From Thozetella sp. PMI_491 (Eukaryota > Ascomycota > Sordariomycetes > Chaetosphaeriales > Chaetosphaeriaceae), in NCBI GenBank assembly GCA_021432635.1, contig MU270085.1, forward strand, positions 1 through 64,000: a DNA stretch of 64,000 bases, written 5' to 3'. The position numbers and the translations under genes were made by a program. Within the stretch, counting starts at the first letter, position 1; each line of letters opens with the position of its first letter. Of the stretch, positions 1 to 10,669 are shown piece by piece. The notes below the pieces were generated by a model. It was not told the origin of the DNA. It saw nothing but the letters and a program-made list of their open reading frames with translations, and searched no databases.

Positions 1-3000
1 GTTTTTACTCACGTGGATCTTTTATAAGTATAGGGCTTTCTTGCCTGCCCTAAAGGTATATAGCCCATGCGTTTTATAATATATATTTTAGGATCCATAT
101 TTAATAGTGGGTCACATATTAACATCTATAATAATATCTTTTTCTAATACTTAAAGCACTTTAAATAGGCCTTATTATTAGTATAAACTCTCTTACTATA
201 CTAGTACTAAACTCCTTAGTACAAGTATTTATAAGAGGGTTTTATTTATATTTAGTCTATTATATATATTAATAACTTCCCTAATATATTTCTTAGTTAA
301 GATCTTTTATAACTTTATTAATACTTTTTTATAAGCTCTTTTACACTATAATTAACTAGCTAAAAGTAATAAATCTATAAAAATCTATAAATAAACACTA
401 AATACTAATAGTATTAATACTAGACTATCTAATCTAGTTATTATATTAATAATACTTAAAGCTATTTAAAATACCTCTTTAATACTTTCTCCACCCTCTT
501 TAAGTATAATATTATAAGCTCTCCTTAGACTTTTATATACTTATTCAATCTTTTTAATACTATAATATACCTTAACTAAGACCTACTAACAGATAATCCC
601 TATAAGCTTTACTTCTACTTTAAAATAATTAGAGGTAAAGTTAATACTTAAATCTATAGTGAAAATATTTAATAGACCTAGATATATATCTATCTAATAT
701 TTTTTTAAGGTATTTTATATTATTTTAATAATTATATCCTTTAAGAAGCTACTAGCCTAGAATTTTATACTTATATAGATTATATAAAGTATTAGTTTAT
801 TACTAAAATATACTATATTAATTAGGATCTTATAGTTAAAGTTAGCTTCCTTATAAAGAATAAACTTAAAGCGCTTAAAAGTGCTTTTATACTTTTAGTA
901 AAAGTAGTAAAAATGGTTTATAAGCTTAAGTGTGCTTATCTTAACCTTATAGCCTGCTCCTATAAGAAACTTATATATTTTACCTATAAAAGAGTGACTA
1001 AAGTGTTTATATATATGCCTAAGTTTTATCTTAGTTAGAAATATTACTTTTATAAGCTTATTAATACTATTTATACTTATTCTTATTTTATTTAGGTAGA
1101 ACTATATATATCTTTATTTATAATATATTAAAACATATATTTTATCAGCCCTTACTAGCTTATTCCTTATATTATATAGCTTTATAAAGAGATTATCTAT
1201 ATCTTTTAAATATAATAAGAATAATATAGGTATTTCTATTATATAAAATATAATCTAACTAATTAAGGTATTAATAATTATAGTTCCTATAAATTTTAGA
1301 GAATCTTTACTTTTAAAGTAGATATATATTTTACTAGCTTTATCCTTATTTAAAGAGATTATAAGGAGTTATTATTAAAGAGCTTAGAACTATTTTATAC
1401 TAGTGGTTGACTTTTTTATAGCACTAGTATTAGGTATAATACCTTAAAATATAGTTTTAAAGTATTTATTAAGTATAAATATCTTATTAATATATTTTTT
1501 TTAATTAGATTAATAATAGTTTAATAATATATTCTTTATTTTTACTTATAAAGTATGTTAAAATACTAAGTCTATAAGTTAAGCTACTATCTCTTATTAT
1601 TAATTACTTTTCCCCTTACTTTTTTCTTTACTTAAGAGATTATCTAAATCACTTAAATACTATTCCTCTAAGAATATCTTATATAGGGATAGTCTTTTAT
1701 ATATTATAAGGTATACTCTATAGCTTTACTTAGGCTTATTTTTAAAAGATTACTAAAGCTTTTATTCCTCTTTTACCTTTACTTATTTAGCTTTTATATA
1801 GTTTTTAAAGTAGTAATTAATCTTTTTATAATACTAATACTTATTAGTTTATTTTCTTTTATTTAAGCTTAACTTATTAGTTTAAAATAGTTTTAAGCTT
1901 TAAAAAGGACTTTTTAAGTATTTTATTATATATTAAAACCTTTAGTTAATAAAAAAGCTTTTTATAATAGATAAATTAATGTTTTCTATTATTTAAAGTA
2001 TATTATAAAGCAAGAAATAAAGTACTTTAAAGCTTTTCTTTAGCTTAAAAAGAGTAATTAATAGCTTTTATATATTAGAAATAACTTTTAATATTATATT
2101 TATAAGCTATTATTTTATTTAGTATTTCTTACTAAGAGTTTATTAGTATAACTATAACTTGTTAAACAATACTTAGAGTACCTTTTAACTATTTTTTCTA
2201 GTTATTTCTAGCTTTTCTTTTAAGATATTAAGCGTTAATAAGCTTTAATTATTATAGTATAGTGTTTTATTTATCTTTATATTATAATACTATTTAATCT
2301 TTATATATAATATAGTAAATAGCTATTTTAGATTTATATAGTTAAGGAAATACTATAGGGTTTTCCCTCTTAATATTTAATTAAATATTATATAGAGCTA
2401 GAAAAGGTAGATCTTAAGCTTTTTTAAGTATAATAAAAACTACTTTATCTTTAAATCTAGTATATTATACTAAGCTCTAGTCTATATATTTTTTTCCTTT
2501 TAAATCTTAGAGAATAACTATAATATACTTATATTAATCTTTTTTATTAGAGATACTAGTAGGGGTAAAGATTACTAGTCTTATTCTTTTTAATATAGAT
2601 TAATCTCCTATAGGTCTTTCTATTAATTATTTCTTACTATATTTTAACTTATAGCTATTTATAAGGTCTTAGTATCCCTTTTTTACTACTAGATATATCC
2701 CTAAGGTTAGGGTTATATAAAATAATACTATAAGAATCCTTTATTTAAGGGGTAAGTTATATAGGGTTTATACTAGGTATTTAAAGTCTTTAATTAGCTT
2801 TTAATAGCCTTAAATAAACTTATATTAGACTATTTTAATAGATCTATAGGTTATAATTAATCTAGTCTAAATTACTAACCTATATAACTAGTTTATTAAT
2901 TCTAACCCTATCCCTATAGTAAGATTTATACTAGAGATTCTTAAGCTTTTATTTTTTAAGGTTTTTACTTATCTCTAGTCTAGATTATACTTATTATACT

Positions 3001-3480
3001 TATAATCTCTGTTTTAATTTCTTAATAGGCTTTAATAGTTACTCTTTTATTAAAATCTTAGATTATATACTCTTATAAGATCTTTATAATTAGTCTTATT
3101 CTAAATCGTTATACTAGGAGCCTTTAATCTTCTAAGAAGTTTATTAGAGATTATTTAATCTAACTGTTTAGCTTTTTAAAATGTTTAGTTTATTATCTTT
3201 TAAAGTCTTTTTAGTAATAGCTTAGGAGCTTAAAGCTACGGGGCTTTACATAATTATTTATATACTTAAGTAGATAAAACACTACCTATACGTTTCTTTA
3301 CTCTCTCAAAGCTGTTTCTAGGTTAATAGATTATAGCAGTTGTAAAACTGCCTCTTAGTTAACGATCGTCTAATCCTAGATTATAAGCTATAGCTTTTCT
3401 AGGATACTGATAACCTCTGCTTTATCACGCTCCTCTTAGGTGAGTTTAACCTGGCGAGGAGCTATCTTTTACGTGCTGGC
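1..3480. repeat. AT-rich, RIP-degraded transposon-like block
   Basis: Almost the whole stretch is A/T with TpA steps everywhere, and no reading frame of useful length survives on either strand. Base composition returns to normal abruptly around 3.42-3.48 kb. Near 3483 the minus strand still shows about 45 readable codons with repeated TAG/TAA where CAG, CAA or TGG would be expected, which is the signature of CpA-to-TpA mutation (RIP). I infer a repeated element inactivated by RIP. I cannot say which class. The left end lies outside the window. Confidence 0.75.
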
Positions 3481-3812
3481 CATGGTGCTTGTATATGCGT
3501 AAAATAGTTGTTTTCGTGATTAAAGCAAAGTCCTAATTCTTTATTTAGGGGCGGTCCTTTGTCTTAATCACTTACTCTTAAAGATCCCTAATTCTGGGTT
3601 TTAGGGCGGCGATCTCTAGAAGAGTGTTTGTAAGCTTCCCTTAGCTGTTCTGTGTCGCTTTGAAAGCAACACTGATCAGTGTTTGGTAAGTGTATGAGAT
3701 CTTGTAAAGCAATAAAGCAAACAAACTGTGTAAATCCGTATCGTGTATTAATATCTATCTTCTGTATATCATTCCTAAGAGCCAATAAGCTCAGGAACGA
3801 CTTTTATATGCT

Positions 3813-3851
3813 CCCATTGATCACGTAAGAAGAATCCACGTGATCAATGGG
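3813..3851. repeat. Perfect 14-bp inverted repeat, 11-base loop
   Basis: Arms CCCATTGATCACGT (3813-3826) and ACGTGATCAATGGG (3838-3851) are exact complements. The structure sits between the AT-rich block and the 3' end of the arsenite exporter. It could be a terminator-like hairpin, a transposon terminus or a footprint. The TCACGTGGAT core (minus strand, 3834-3843) recurs on the plus strand at 9-18. Confidence 0.6.
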
Positions 3852-3963
3852 ATCCTAATACTACAGATCCTCCACAGCTCGCCAGCGCTGCGAACAGCTA
3901 TTCCAACACCAATACTATATATATAGATGATATAACTACAGAAATACACAAGAAGATAAATAA

Positions 3964-5343
3964 TCAACTCTCCCATGCCCATCGCTTTCCGATCCAACGA
4001 ACCACATAAACGAGAGATATCAGTACAGGAACTTCAATCAGCGGCCCCACTGTGGATGCCAGCGCTTGATCGCTCTCAGGACCAAATGTAGCGACAGCAA
4101 CGGCAATGGCGAGTTCAAAGTTATTGCTTGCAGCTGTAAAGCTCTGCGTAGTTGCCAGTGCATACCCAAAGCCAAGCTTGTATGTGGCCCACAGGGTCAG
4201 GAAGAAGACGAGTATAAAATATACTACAAGCGGTGCGGCGACACGTATGACGCTGACAATCTGATGCACAACGGCGTGGCCCTGCGAAGCAAAGAGCACG
4301 AGAATGGTGTATAATAGGCCAATAAGTGACCACGGTGAGGCGAATCGGAGGAAGACTCTTTCGAACCAAGCGGGACCAGCAACAACGCGGAGGATATAGC
4401 GAGTAGCAATAGCGGCGGCGAGAGGGATACCGAGGAAGACGGCCACGCTAGTGGCAACAACAGAGTAAGATATATTTGATATATCAGGCTCGTGGCTGAT
4501 CACACGGATGAAGAAAACAGCCATTGGAGCGAAGAGTACCATCTGTAAGATGGAATTGACGGCCACGAGGATGGCGCAGTACTCGCTGTCTCCGCCCGCG
4601 AGGCCCGTCCAGATGAGAACCTGGTTCTTGTTAGCCGGCACTCTAGCAGTCATCGCAAGCAAAGAAACGGAACACACCATAGCGATGCATCTTCCGAGCC
4701 CGACCAGGATCAAGCCGGCACGTAAATCGCTTTTATCGGGAAGAAAAGCCCACGCCAGAGCGAGCTTTAAAACGTTAAGAGGTTAGCTAACCATCACTTT
4801 CCACTTAGTCTCTGATTCAAGTCGCTCGGAGGAACAACCAGACACTCACCATAAGAAACGGAGCTACGACCCAGTTTACGAACACACTGAAGGCAATTTG
4901 CTTCCAGACGGTTCGATCTGCGAAGAAGTCGTGCAACGATTCATAGCGAACTTTACAGAGGATAGGATACATCATGACTAGGAGGCCAATTGCTATAAAT
5001 CATTGTGAAGATAATATTAGCAGTTAGGTAGCTGGCAGCAAGATCGACAAAACGGGTATTCGCTTAGTCTGTTCATCACCGTTGCGATTATCCGTAACAT
5101 ACCTATTGGGACCGAGACGCCGACAAATTTACCCTTTTGCAGCGCCGGCGCCATCTCGGGCACAAAATTGCCAAGTACCACGCCCACGACCATAGCAAGT
5201 AGGATCCATACCGCGAGGAAGCGATCAAGCCAACCAAGGGACTTGAAGGTCGAAATTGGTTCGGGAGTTTGGTTTCTTTCTGCCTCTGGCAGTTGGCCTT
5301 CAAGGTCTTTCGGGGTTTCCGGTGACAACCTCGCGGATTGCAT
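3964..5343 (-). CDS. ACR3: ACR3-family arsenite efflux transporter
   Basis: Plasma-membrane or vacuolar carrier that exports arsenite (As(III)). CDS is complement(join(3964..4620, 4678..4764, 4850..4992, 5103..5343)), 375 residues, with all splice phases consistent; family members are near 400. About ten hydrophobic segments are visible. Two family hallmarks are present: MMYPILCKVRYE with the essential cysteine at residue 93, and LGRCIAMVLIWTGLAGGD around residues 152-169, split by the last intron. That intron (4621-4677) is 57 bases, a multiple of three, and has no stop, so retention would insert 19 residues into the hallmark motif. Start chosen at MQSARL (5343); an in-frame ATG at 5394 would add 17 residues. 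It is divergent from the arsenate reductase at 5862, the classic fungal arsenic-resistance pairing. Confidence 0.93.
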
Positions 5344-5861
5344 TATGTCGCAGAGTTGAGGTTTATGAACAGTGGGGCTGTACCGTAGTTTCATTGGCAG
5401 TGGCTGCTGCTAGTCGTCAGAGTGGGATGAAAGGAGAGGTTGCCAAATAAATTTAGTGTATAATAGCAGGTCCTTTTTAAAGGAAAAGAATTAGAAGGGA
5501 TATTCCCAATCTCGAGGGAGAGGTATCTATAAACATTGAATCGCAGCAGCATTAATCCTGTAGAAGAGAACTCTATTCGTTTGCAGGCCTGGTCAGCAAA
5601 TAACGCAAAAGTGTATATTTAAGCTCCGCGATTCTTGAGAGGTGGCAAATCGCGGCTGAAGGAACTAACCAATCATAGCTTGGGAGTGACAGATTCCATT
5701 CGATCACAGGCATTAAAGTCTACCAGCGGCCCTCGCTAAGGTACCCACATCCGTGCCTCTTGCTCTGCTCCTTAACACCACCAGCAACCAGATTGATGCC
5801 ATTCCATCCTCTCTCAATCAGTTGTAATTACCGTATTCGCATCGGCTCCAGAGCTTTAATC
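5344..5861. promoter_or_regulatory. Shared divergent promoter of the arsenic pair
   Basis: The 518 bases between the ATGs of the arsenite exporter (minus) and the arsenate reductase (plus) contain no convincing gene. Both genes must be driven from here, so coordinate induction by arsenic is likely by inference. I do not recognise a specific operator. Confidence 0.5.
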
Positions 5862-6468
5862 ATGACGTCCGCCGCCGAAGCTGCTAAGCTCGTTCCCGCT
5901 CCATGGCATGCAGCGTATCCGACGCCGAAGAGAGAGGCTAAGTCGATCTCCCGCAGCGAGGTCTTAAGCATGCTTATCGATGGGGAGAACATTGCCAGGA
6001 AAGATTTTGTACTTGTCGATCTACGTCGCAACGACCACGAGGCGCGTGCTGTGATTCAAGTAGTAGCTTTAGGTTATGCTCATGGCTGATATCCTTTCTA
6101 TTTCTATAGGGCGGAAGCATACGCGGATCTATCAATCTTCCGGCTCAAACACTGTTTCCCACTATTCCTACTGTCTACAACATGTTCAAGGCGGCTGGAC
6201 TACGCCATGTCATTTGGTACTGTGGTAGGTCGTTTAACTGTTCGATGCCACGGGAGTTTTCGGCACACTAATCCGGTTAGGGTCTTCGCGTGGCCGTGGC
6301 AACCGTGCTGCCGGTTGGTTCGCAGATTATATTGCAGGAAAGGAAGACAGTGATATGAGGAGTCTGGTTCTTTTGGGTGGAATCAAGGGATGGGCCGAGG
6401 CTGGTGGCGATTTTGTTAAATGGATCGATGAATATGAAAAGGTAGTTTGGGGTAAGGATTCTGCGTGA
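5862..6468 (+). CDS. ACR2: Arsenate reductase, Cdc25/rhodanese fold (Acr2-like)
   Basis: Cytosolic enzyme reducing arsenate to arsenite, the substrate of the adjacent exporter. CDS is join(5862..6041, 6110..6224, 6281..6468), 160 residues, starting MTSAAEAAK. The active-site loop is YCGSSRGRG, a CX5R motif with Cys98 and Arg104. The aspartate-rich LVDLRR and the RRNDHE/GGSIRGS junction are typical of the family. Intron 1 (6042-6109) begins GCGCGT after GAG. No nearby GT donor keeps the conserved frame, so it is a GC-AG intron. Intron 2 (6225-6280) is canonical and splits the glycine after the catalytic cysteine. Some relatives are plain Cdc25-like phosphatases, but the neighbour makes arsenate the probable substrate. 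Confidence 0.92.
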
Positions 6469-8250
6469 TCCTTGAAGGTTCATTATATTTTCCTCATATG
6501 CAGCATTTGAGGGCAGTTTCGACTAGATTGAAATTTCGCTGTCATTCATTTTGTAGTATAATACAGTTGGTATTGGCTTGCTAGCTGAAAGATGAAAAAA
6601 GAGCATACAGCCACGTTTCTCGAGCGTTTCAAATGAATAGAGATTGACAAGAACCAATTTAAGTTTGTTATCTGTTAGATTAACTATCGCAAAACGATGT
6701 TATCCACTACTGCCCAGTGGCGGTCGACTAGCTTCTAACATCTCGCTACATTTTACATATTTAATATAGAGGAGGCTAGATAGGAAGTTGATGTCTCATT
6801 CCTATCGTTAAAAAGGCCGCCTGGGCCTAACTAGGAGGAGATACTAGTGTGATCGTTGCATGGCCAGTAGGGTGAGTCGAGATTAGTGTGATTGGTTGAT
6901 TGAATAGTAGCGTGAGGTGAGGTCATTAGTTACCTCCCACTTGTCGACTATTTCTCTAAACTTGGCAACTTATGTGGCTCTTCTCACTCCAAGTCCCCTG
7001 AATCCTGCCTCTGGTGCTGCGGGCTTCCGCTTCGGCGGTCGCTCCACAATGTTGCGACTACCCCTCTAGCTTACTAAAGAGCTATGTCGTATTATGTACT
7101 GCATATGAGGGAGGTAAGAGTTAACGAGTCAGCAGAGGTTTTACATGCCGAGCCACCCTGCGACGAGGGGTCCACAGGATTAGCGGCAAGTTATAGCTGC
7201 AGAGTACGTCTACCTAGGCGAGGTTATGGTAGCTGATCCATCTCCATGGCTAACCCTGGCTCTTACAGTGGATATCCTCTTGAACCGTTTCGTGCGAAGA
7301 AGAGACCGGTTGGTCGTGGGCGGCTGATGGAGTAGCTCGAGTAGAGGACAGTACCGCTCGAACACTCAATTACCCGGCAGTGGATCGACGCAGAAGCCAG
7401 GAGCAGCCACAATGCTTGCGGCTCTTCTGTGCGTCATCCCGCGTGGCAGAGAGCCAAAATAAAGGGCCGGGCAGGCCCTGGTAGAATTTGTTGGAAACAG
7501 GTGGTCCCTGCACGCCAGAATCTCGTCGGCTTTATAACCAGCTCCTCAACGATGGTGTCCAAGCAAAACAGCACTGTAGGAGCTCCATCACCAAAGTACC
7601 GACCCACTTAGATACTTAAGGCTTAAAAGATAAGAGAAAACTGTGCGGTAGCATCATCAAGCATAGAGGGTATCGGTAGGTTCTAGCCTCCCATGACCAG
7701 GTCAAGAGTGTAAAACGTACAACACGCTCGCTTGGCGCATGCTATTCTCGGGATTCTGACATTGGTCGGCAGGCCGAGCAAGTCGCACAATGAAGGTTAC
7801 CTAATTGGCTAAATGCATGGGTGGCTACTAAACCAACCATCCACCTACTTAGCTGGAGTATTATCAAGACTACTTACCAATACAGCAGCCGCGACTAGGC
7901 CGGCATATGCTTTGCGGGGGGATTCCAGCTAGAGGGAAGACCCGACGAAACCGAGCTGGGATTGCTTACTTACATAGACAACTTACTGAGAGGGATGCGA
8001 GAAGTCATGGTTTATATGGAGTGATTTTGGGGCAATAGAGACTTATGTAAGAATATATAGCATATCGAGAATGTAATCCTTGATAAGTGCTACTGATGAG
8101 GGATATTTACTGGTCTACTAAATGTATTAGTCCTAATCCTAACTAAGACTAGAAATTATTTAATTCCCAATTAAAAAGGTCTATCAAGGCAAAAGACTTT
8201 GACAAAGTATAGGTTAAAAATTAAAACGATAGTAACCACTAGGTTTAGGG
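6469..8250. other. Gene-poor stretch, no supportable gene
   Basis: About 1.8 kb downstream of the arsenate reductase. Frames are short and lack family motifs, paired introns or repeats I can recognise. Composition is ordinary at first and becomes more A/T-rich near 7.95-8.25 kb, approaching the LINE relic. Confidence 0.5.
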
Positions 8251-8299
8251 GATAATAGTATACTCTTAGACAGGTTGGCTTAACATTAAGATACTAGAC

Positions 8300-8630
8300 C
8301 TATCTGGAGCTAATTTATACAGAAGACAGCCGATACACTTCACGAGGAGAAACGGGAACACAATAGAGGCCAGATCCAGATGAACGGGAATACTATCAGC
8401 CCTGTCCATGACAGTCAAGTACCTCGGCGTAATGTTCGACCAGGAACTAAAGTGGAAGGAATATGTCCAGCTTGCGGTCGAGAGGGCAACTAAACCGTAC
8501 ACAGCCATAGGAAGGCTCGACACCTCCGCCCGGCTAAAATGAGACAGCTATACCAAGCGTGTGTCATCCCAAAGCTAGCCTGCGCCTCGATTGTCTGGCA
8601 GTACTCCATTTTATTTATATTGTTTACTTT
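8300..8630 (+). mobile_element. Relic of a Tad-like LINE retrotransposon (ORF2 3' part)
   Basis: In two plus frames the stretch encodes VKYLGVMFDQELKWKEYV and VERATKPYTAIGRL, then after a frameshift HLRPAKMRQLYQACVIPK followed by LACASIVW. This segment lies just after the reverse-transcriptase catalytic core in fungal non-LTR elements. A stop and a frameshift inside 100 codons show it is dead. No 5' part, poly-A tail or target-site duplication could be delimited. Confidence 0.8.
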
Positions 8631-8639
8631 GAGGGATAC

Positions 8640-9060
8640 AACTTCCCGTATCAACTGCTTTTGTTTGGCTCATCTTGGAAGACGAGGCGTCGACCGCCGT
8701 GGCGAATGGCAGGGTGTTGCCTCTGCGGTGGCCCAGAATCGCTTTACGTCACGATGCAAAGGCGGCGTGACCGATTGGCTGGCGGCATGCATATTATCGC
8801 CGGGCCGTAAACCCTCGGACCGGAGACTCCTCCGAGGACCGCGCGGGCTGCTCCACTGCCACCGCCAGGTGCTAGGGGTTTGAGGTTTCGTCTGCGCTCG
8901 GTAACCCGGGCCCGGCTGTCTGCAGCCTTGGTCGTTTTGTTGTGGAGCGACTTTTGGCGTTCCGTTCCAGGTTCCGGGGCAGTCGGGGCAGGCCGGGGGG
9001 AGCTGTTGGATGCTACATCCCGCGGCCGCGATCCGGAGCCGGGCCACCATCCGGGCACAT
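8640..9060. other. GC-rich stretch between LINE relic and receptor gene
   Basis: Overlapping open frames exist on both strands only because A/T is scarce. None has motifs or splice structure. It is the probable 3' flank of the CFEM receptor gene. Confidence 0.4.
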
Positions 9061-9077
9061 CATGGCCTCTCTGTGTA

Positions 9078-10603
9078 TCACGCTAGGCGTGGCGGATCGG
9101 AATTTCTATTGCCAAAGGCGTCTGGAGACTGCAGCTCACCTTGCGAGAACCGGCGGTACTGTCTCCGCAGCTGAATTGAGGATCTTGGGTCTAGCGTTTC
9201 TGGTTGACTCGGTGACTTGACGGAGTTGATCGTGTGCGATATGGCTATTCCGACCAGCTTACGGATGGCAGGGAGCGAAGAGCAAATGATACCTGCGGCT
9301 AGTTCCACACTCGTCCAGTACAGAACGGGTACGTAGTCGGATGTCGGGTCGATGGATGATCCAAAGACAAGAAGGGTTTGGAGACGGATAACGGTTGCGA
9401 CGAGACCGATTCCACCGATTGCGAACATTGCAACCACGAGAAGCTTCCTCTTGAGTGGCATGCTAAGCTTCCAAAGAACACCTAGAGGAAGAAGGATGAT
9501 GAGTAGGTCTTGTACTACCGCTAGAGCGGAGTTGGCGTAAGCGAGACTGTTGATATCTAGACATCTTCCGGTCTTGATGTCCTTGTCCCAGAAAAAGTCA
9601 ACAGGTCGGCAGGAAAAGATGGTGAGGAGGGAGATGACAGTCGTTGAGACAGCCAAGAAGCCCAGGGTGCCGTAGACAACGCGATGGAAGGTCTGGTTGG
9701 CCAAGAAAACGCGGATATACATGAACAGTATCGAAGCTTTTATAAGGCCGAGGTCAACTACGTAGAAAACCTCCGCTATATAAACTAATATCGGCTGGTG
9801 AGTAAGAACGATGGGCCCTCGGGGTTCGGAAGTACTTACACAGCCGCAGGATCTGAAAGAGCCGGCCGTCTTGCAGATCCCAGAGATGCAGTCCAAAACC
9901 AAGTGTACTCACTGAGACACTAGTCAGCATGCGCAGATCCTGATCCAGGTGTCGACCCACTTGTAATCACACTTGCCACGGGTACGATAGATAGAGTCCA
10001 CAGGGATTGTCAGTGCATCATTTCCATACATAGTCCAGGTAAGCTTACCATTGCCCCAACGATGATATAGTCTTCCGAATAGAAGGTGTGACTCAGATAC
10101 CGATATAGGAGGCGCAAAAAGACCGAGAAAAGTGCGACCCCAAAGATGCTGGAGACGATGGCAATAGATTCAGACGATCGATCTAAATGGGAGAGATTGC
10201 ACAATGAAGCCTGGACTCTGGCAACCCCTAGACCAATATTCTTTAATTATCGATCATGGGCTACCCGTTCCTGAGTTATGACCTACCCAGTTGATCCTGC
10301 ATCGTGCAATTTGCCAACAGACATTCACTCGTCAATGTTGCGAGCGGTGCACTGGCGCATTGACAGGTCGTGTTCGTCAAGGCACATCCCACTGCCGGGA
10401 CTGTCCGCAACAGGCAGGTTAACTGGAATCAGGGAACAATTAGAATGAGGATAAAAATGAACAGAATGTGATGTACGAACCCCGCAGGCCGGTATATCCG
10501 ATATGCCGAGACCTTCTGCGTTGGCCAAGTTGCGCAGGCCCATGGTGAGAAGTAGCAAAAGAGTAGAGACTCTAGAAGCCATACGGAACCCGGAGTTGGC
10601 CAT
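9078..10603 (-). CDS. CFEM-domain seven-helix receptor (PTH11-type GPCR family)
   Basis: Plasma-membrane protein of the fungal CFEM/rhodopsin-like class thought to sense surface or chemical cues. CDS is complement(join(9078..9784, 9840..9939, 10049..10182, 10287..10422, 10481..10603)), 399 residues, phases consistent. A signal peptide precedes a CFEM module spanning intron 1: IPACGLTC, VGCALTNTTCQC, ECLLANC, seven cysteines. The position usually held by aspartate in CFEM haem-binding proteins reads Asn (LTN), as in many receptor-type CFEMs. Seven hydrophobic segments follow, with FYIAEVFYVVDLGLIKASIL and WTSVELAAGIICSSLPAIRK typical of the family, then a hydrophilic tail. Start set at MANSGF (10603); an upstream in-frame ATG at 10666 adds 21 residues. 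The acceptor at 9940 was chosen because it alone keeps phase. Confidence 0.88.
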
Positions 10604-10669
10604 CTGGGCGTCGTGCGAGAGGATTGAAACGGAGAGAATGGTCGCAAAGGAGTTGGAAGAGCTCAATCA

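Noticed and set aside
8640-9220. Several open frames on both strands in the GC-rich stretch
   Set aside because: All overlap, lack motifs and vanish at normal composition; part overlaps the 3' end of the CFEM receptor.
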